A stretch of DNA of 7,242 nucleotides, taken from positions 1 to 7,242 of the forward strand of contig DAOVKY010000033.1 in the NCBI GenBank assembly GCA_030631525.1. The letters run 5' to 3'. The translations under genes and the position numbers were made by a program. Shown in pieces: positions 5,854 to 7,242 of this stretch (position 1 is its first letter; every line of letters starts with the position of its first letter). Source of the DNA: a bacterium (GTDB lineage: Bacteria > JAHJDO01). The notes below the pieces were generated by a model. It searched no databases. It had not been told where the DNA came from and saw nothing but the letters and a program-made list of their open reading frames with translations.

Positions 5854-6133
5854 ATTAAAATTCAAAAATGAAGATGAAGAAAGAGAATTTTGGAGCAGCC
5901 ATGATTCAACTGACTATATTGATTGGGAAAAAGGCAAGAAGATTATTCTATCTAATTTGAAACCATCTGTTAAAACCATCTCTATCAGGTTTTCAGAAAT
6001 AATGTTAGAAGAACTCAAATTTCTTGCAAATAAAAGAGATGTGCCATATCAATCTCTCTTAAAAATGTTCTTAGCTGAAAAAATTGGAGCAGAATTAGAG
6101 CATTCTAAAACCCTAACAACTCAATCCAGTTAA
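5840..6133 (+). CDS. CopG/BrnA-type ribbon-helix-helix antitoxin-like protein
   Basis: This 97-aa protein resembles the CopG antitoxin family of type II toxin-antitoxin systems. The N-terminal part carries the characteristic acidic EDEEREFWSSHDSTDYIDW (11-29). Residues 45-86 form a ribbon-helix-helix: strand KTISIRF, helix SEIMLEELKFLANKRD, turn, and helix YQSLLKMFLAEKIGAEL. Such proteins dimerise, bind operator DNA through the strand, and neutralise a partner with the other end. The usual partner, a small BrnT-like RNase, is not encoded upstream or downstream. The partner gene here is the trypsin-like protease, with a 14-nt overlap. A weak AAAGAG precedes the ATG. murD starts ten bases after the stop codon. 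It may autoregulate the pair or inhibit the protease; both are inference. A solitary, orphaned antitoxin is the main alternative. Confidence 0.82.
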   Translation: MKKNKLKFKNEDEEREFWSSHDSTDYIDWEKGKKIILSNLKPSVKTISIRFSEIMLEELKFLANKRDVPYQSLLKMFLAEKIGAELEHSKTLTTQSS

Positions 6134-6143
6134 TTGCAAAACG

Positions 6144-7242
6144 GTGGATATAAAAAACAAATCTATCACTGTTCTCGGTCTTGGGAAAAGCGGTCTTGCT
6201 GCTGCAAAGCTAGCTAAGAAAATGGGCGCAGACGTCTTTGTGAGTGACAGTTCTTATAATGACGCTATTAAAAAAAGCAAAGATATTCTTACTAGCATAG
6301 GTATTGAAGTAGAAATAGGCAGGCATTCAGATAATGTTTGCAAAAACAAGCATCTTATAATACTAAGCCCTGGCATTCCTCCGGATATTCCCGTTCTTCG
6401 CAAAGCAAAGGAAGAGAATATTAAAGTAGTGAGTGAAATAGAGTTTGCATCGTGGTTCTCTCCTGCAAAAATCATTGCCATAACTGGTACAAACGGAAAA
6501 ACAACAACAACTATCCTTATTAAGAATATGCTTAAAGAAGCAGGCTACAATGCCATTGTTGCTGGGAACATAGGAACTGCTCTGTCTGAAAAAGTTGAAT
6601 CCTTATCAAAATCTGACATCATTGTTGCTGAAATCAGCAGCTTCCAACTGGAAACTATTCACAAATTTTGCCCATTTATTTCTTTAGTTTTAAATATTAC
6701 ACCTGATCATCTTGATAGATACAAAAATATGGCGAATTATACACGTGCAAAGTCATTAATTTTTAAAAACCAAACTGCTAAGAATTTCACTATTCTGAAT
6801 TATGACGATCCTATAGTGTCTAAATTTGAGAATACAACAAAAGCACGTGTTTTGTTTTTTAGTAGAAAAATTCAAACATGTAACGCTTTTGTTAAAGACG
6901 GGAAAATCTCAATGAGGCCTGATGCGGAGGAGAATGAGATATGCAGACTTAATGAATTAAGGATAAAAAGCACACACAATCTGGAAAATATGCTTGCAGC
7001 TATATGCGTGGCATCTATATTCAAAATTGATCCAGTAACAATAAAAACCACTTTAACTAAGTTCACTGGCTTGCCTCATAAAACAGAATTTGTTAATAAG
7101 ATAAATAATGTTACATTTATTAATGACTCCAAGGCTACAAATGTTGACGCCACTAAAGCAGCAATTGAAAATAGCCCATCTCCAATTATTCTTATTATGG
7201 GAGGAGTACATAAAGGAAGCAGCTACACCTATTTGGAACAGG
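6144..7242 (+). CDS. murD: UDP-N-acetylmuramoylalanine--D-glutamate ligase, N-terminal part (3' end outside window)
   Basis: MurD is a cytosolic ATP-dependent ligase that adds D-glutamate to UDP-MurNAc-L-alanine in peptidoglycan precursor synthesis. The 366 visible residues show the N-terminal nucleotide-sugar-binding fold VLGLGKSGLAAAKLA (10-24) and LSPGIPP (74-80). The Mur-ligase P-loop is ITGTNGKTTTT (113-123). EISSFQLE (163-170), NITPDHLDRY, and Lys203 in RAKSLIF (the position usually carbamylated) follow, then the HNLENMLAA motif (278-286) and the MurD-specific INDSKATN (326-333). Roughly 80 residues remain beyond the window, judging by the usual length of about 450. The start is GTG at 6144, which places the first strand correctly. 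No strong ribosome-binding site precedes it. It lies ten bases after the CopG-like gene and may depend on read-through from it. Confidence 0.95.
   Translation, partial: MDIKNKSITVLGLGKSGLAAAKLAKKMGADVFVSDSSYNDAIKKSKDILTSIGIEVEIGRHSDNVCKNKHLIILSPGIPPDIPVLRKAKEENIKVVSEIEFASWFSPAKIIAITGTNGKTTTTILIKNMLKEAGYNAIVAGNIGTALSEKVESLSKSDIIVAEISSFQLETIHKFCPFISLVLNITPDHLDRYKNMANYTRAKSLIFKNQTAKNFTILNYDDPIVSKFENTTKARVLFFSRKIQTCNAFVKDGKISMRPDAEENEICRLNELRIKSTHNLENMLAAICVASIFKIDPVTIKTTLTKFTGLPHKTEFVNKINNVTFINDSKATNVDATKAAIENSPSPIILIMGGVHKGSSYTYLEQ

Noticed and set aside
1..7242. CRISPR array, insertion-sequence transposase or phage genes
   Set aside because: No regularly spaced repeats, transposase motifs or phage structural genes were seen on either strand.

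Overview
The window is AT-rich bacterial DNA that uses the standard genetic code: TAA, TAG and TGA all end genes. It holds part of a cell-wall/lysine biosynthesis cluster with accessory, probably defence-related genes inserted into it. Diaminopimelate (DAP) appears to be made by the aminotransferase route (dapL next to dapF), and murD follows. That suggests a DAP-containing, peptidoglycan-making bacterium. The DapL route is common in anaerobic and candidate-phylum lineages. I cannot fix the phylum from the sequence, so an Omnitrophota-like or similar group is only a guess.

Layout. Bases 1-737 (+) are the 3' part of an aldo/keto reductase. A tRNA-Arg(CCG) gene on the minus strand (738-811) abuts the reductase stop codon. 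It also overlaps the last ten bases of the minus-strand rRNA pseudouridine synthase gene (rluB-like, 802-1512). A short divergent intergenic region (1513-1599) carries a 16-bp palindrome and candidate promoters for both sides. Both promoters lie so close to the start codons that the transcripts would be leaderless or nearly so. dapF (1600-2415) and dapL (2402-3568) follow on the plus strand and overlap by 14 nt.

Bases 3572-6133 are accessory. First comes a two-gene restriction-modification cassette: a beta-class DNA methyltransferase (3591-4445) and a winged-helix/HNH endonuclease (4442-5023), overlapping by ATGA. Immediately after it is a decayed second copy of the 3' end of dapL (5031-5117). 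The cassette is therefore flanked by about 90-bp direct repeats, one being the intact dapL tail and the other a remnant, which marks it as an insertion at dapL. Next is a translationally coupled pair: a trypsin-like serine protease without a signal peptide, with its catalytic His/Asp/Ser intact (5167-5853), and a CopG-type ribbon-helix-helix antitoxin-like protein (5840-6133). No BrnT-like toxin is present.

murD begins ten bases after the antitoxin-like gene (6144) and runs off the window. Every gene from dapF to murD points the same way, with short gaps or overlaps apart from the remnant region, so the accessory genes may share transcripts with essential cell-wall genes. The best candidates for new biology are the protease plus CopG pair, the dapL-tail insertion scar, and the rluB/tRNA overlap.
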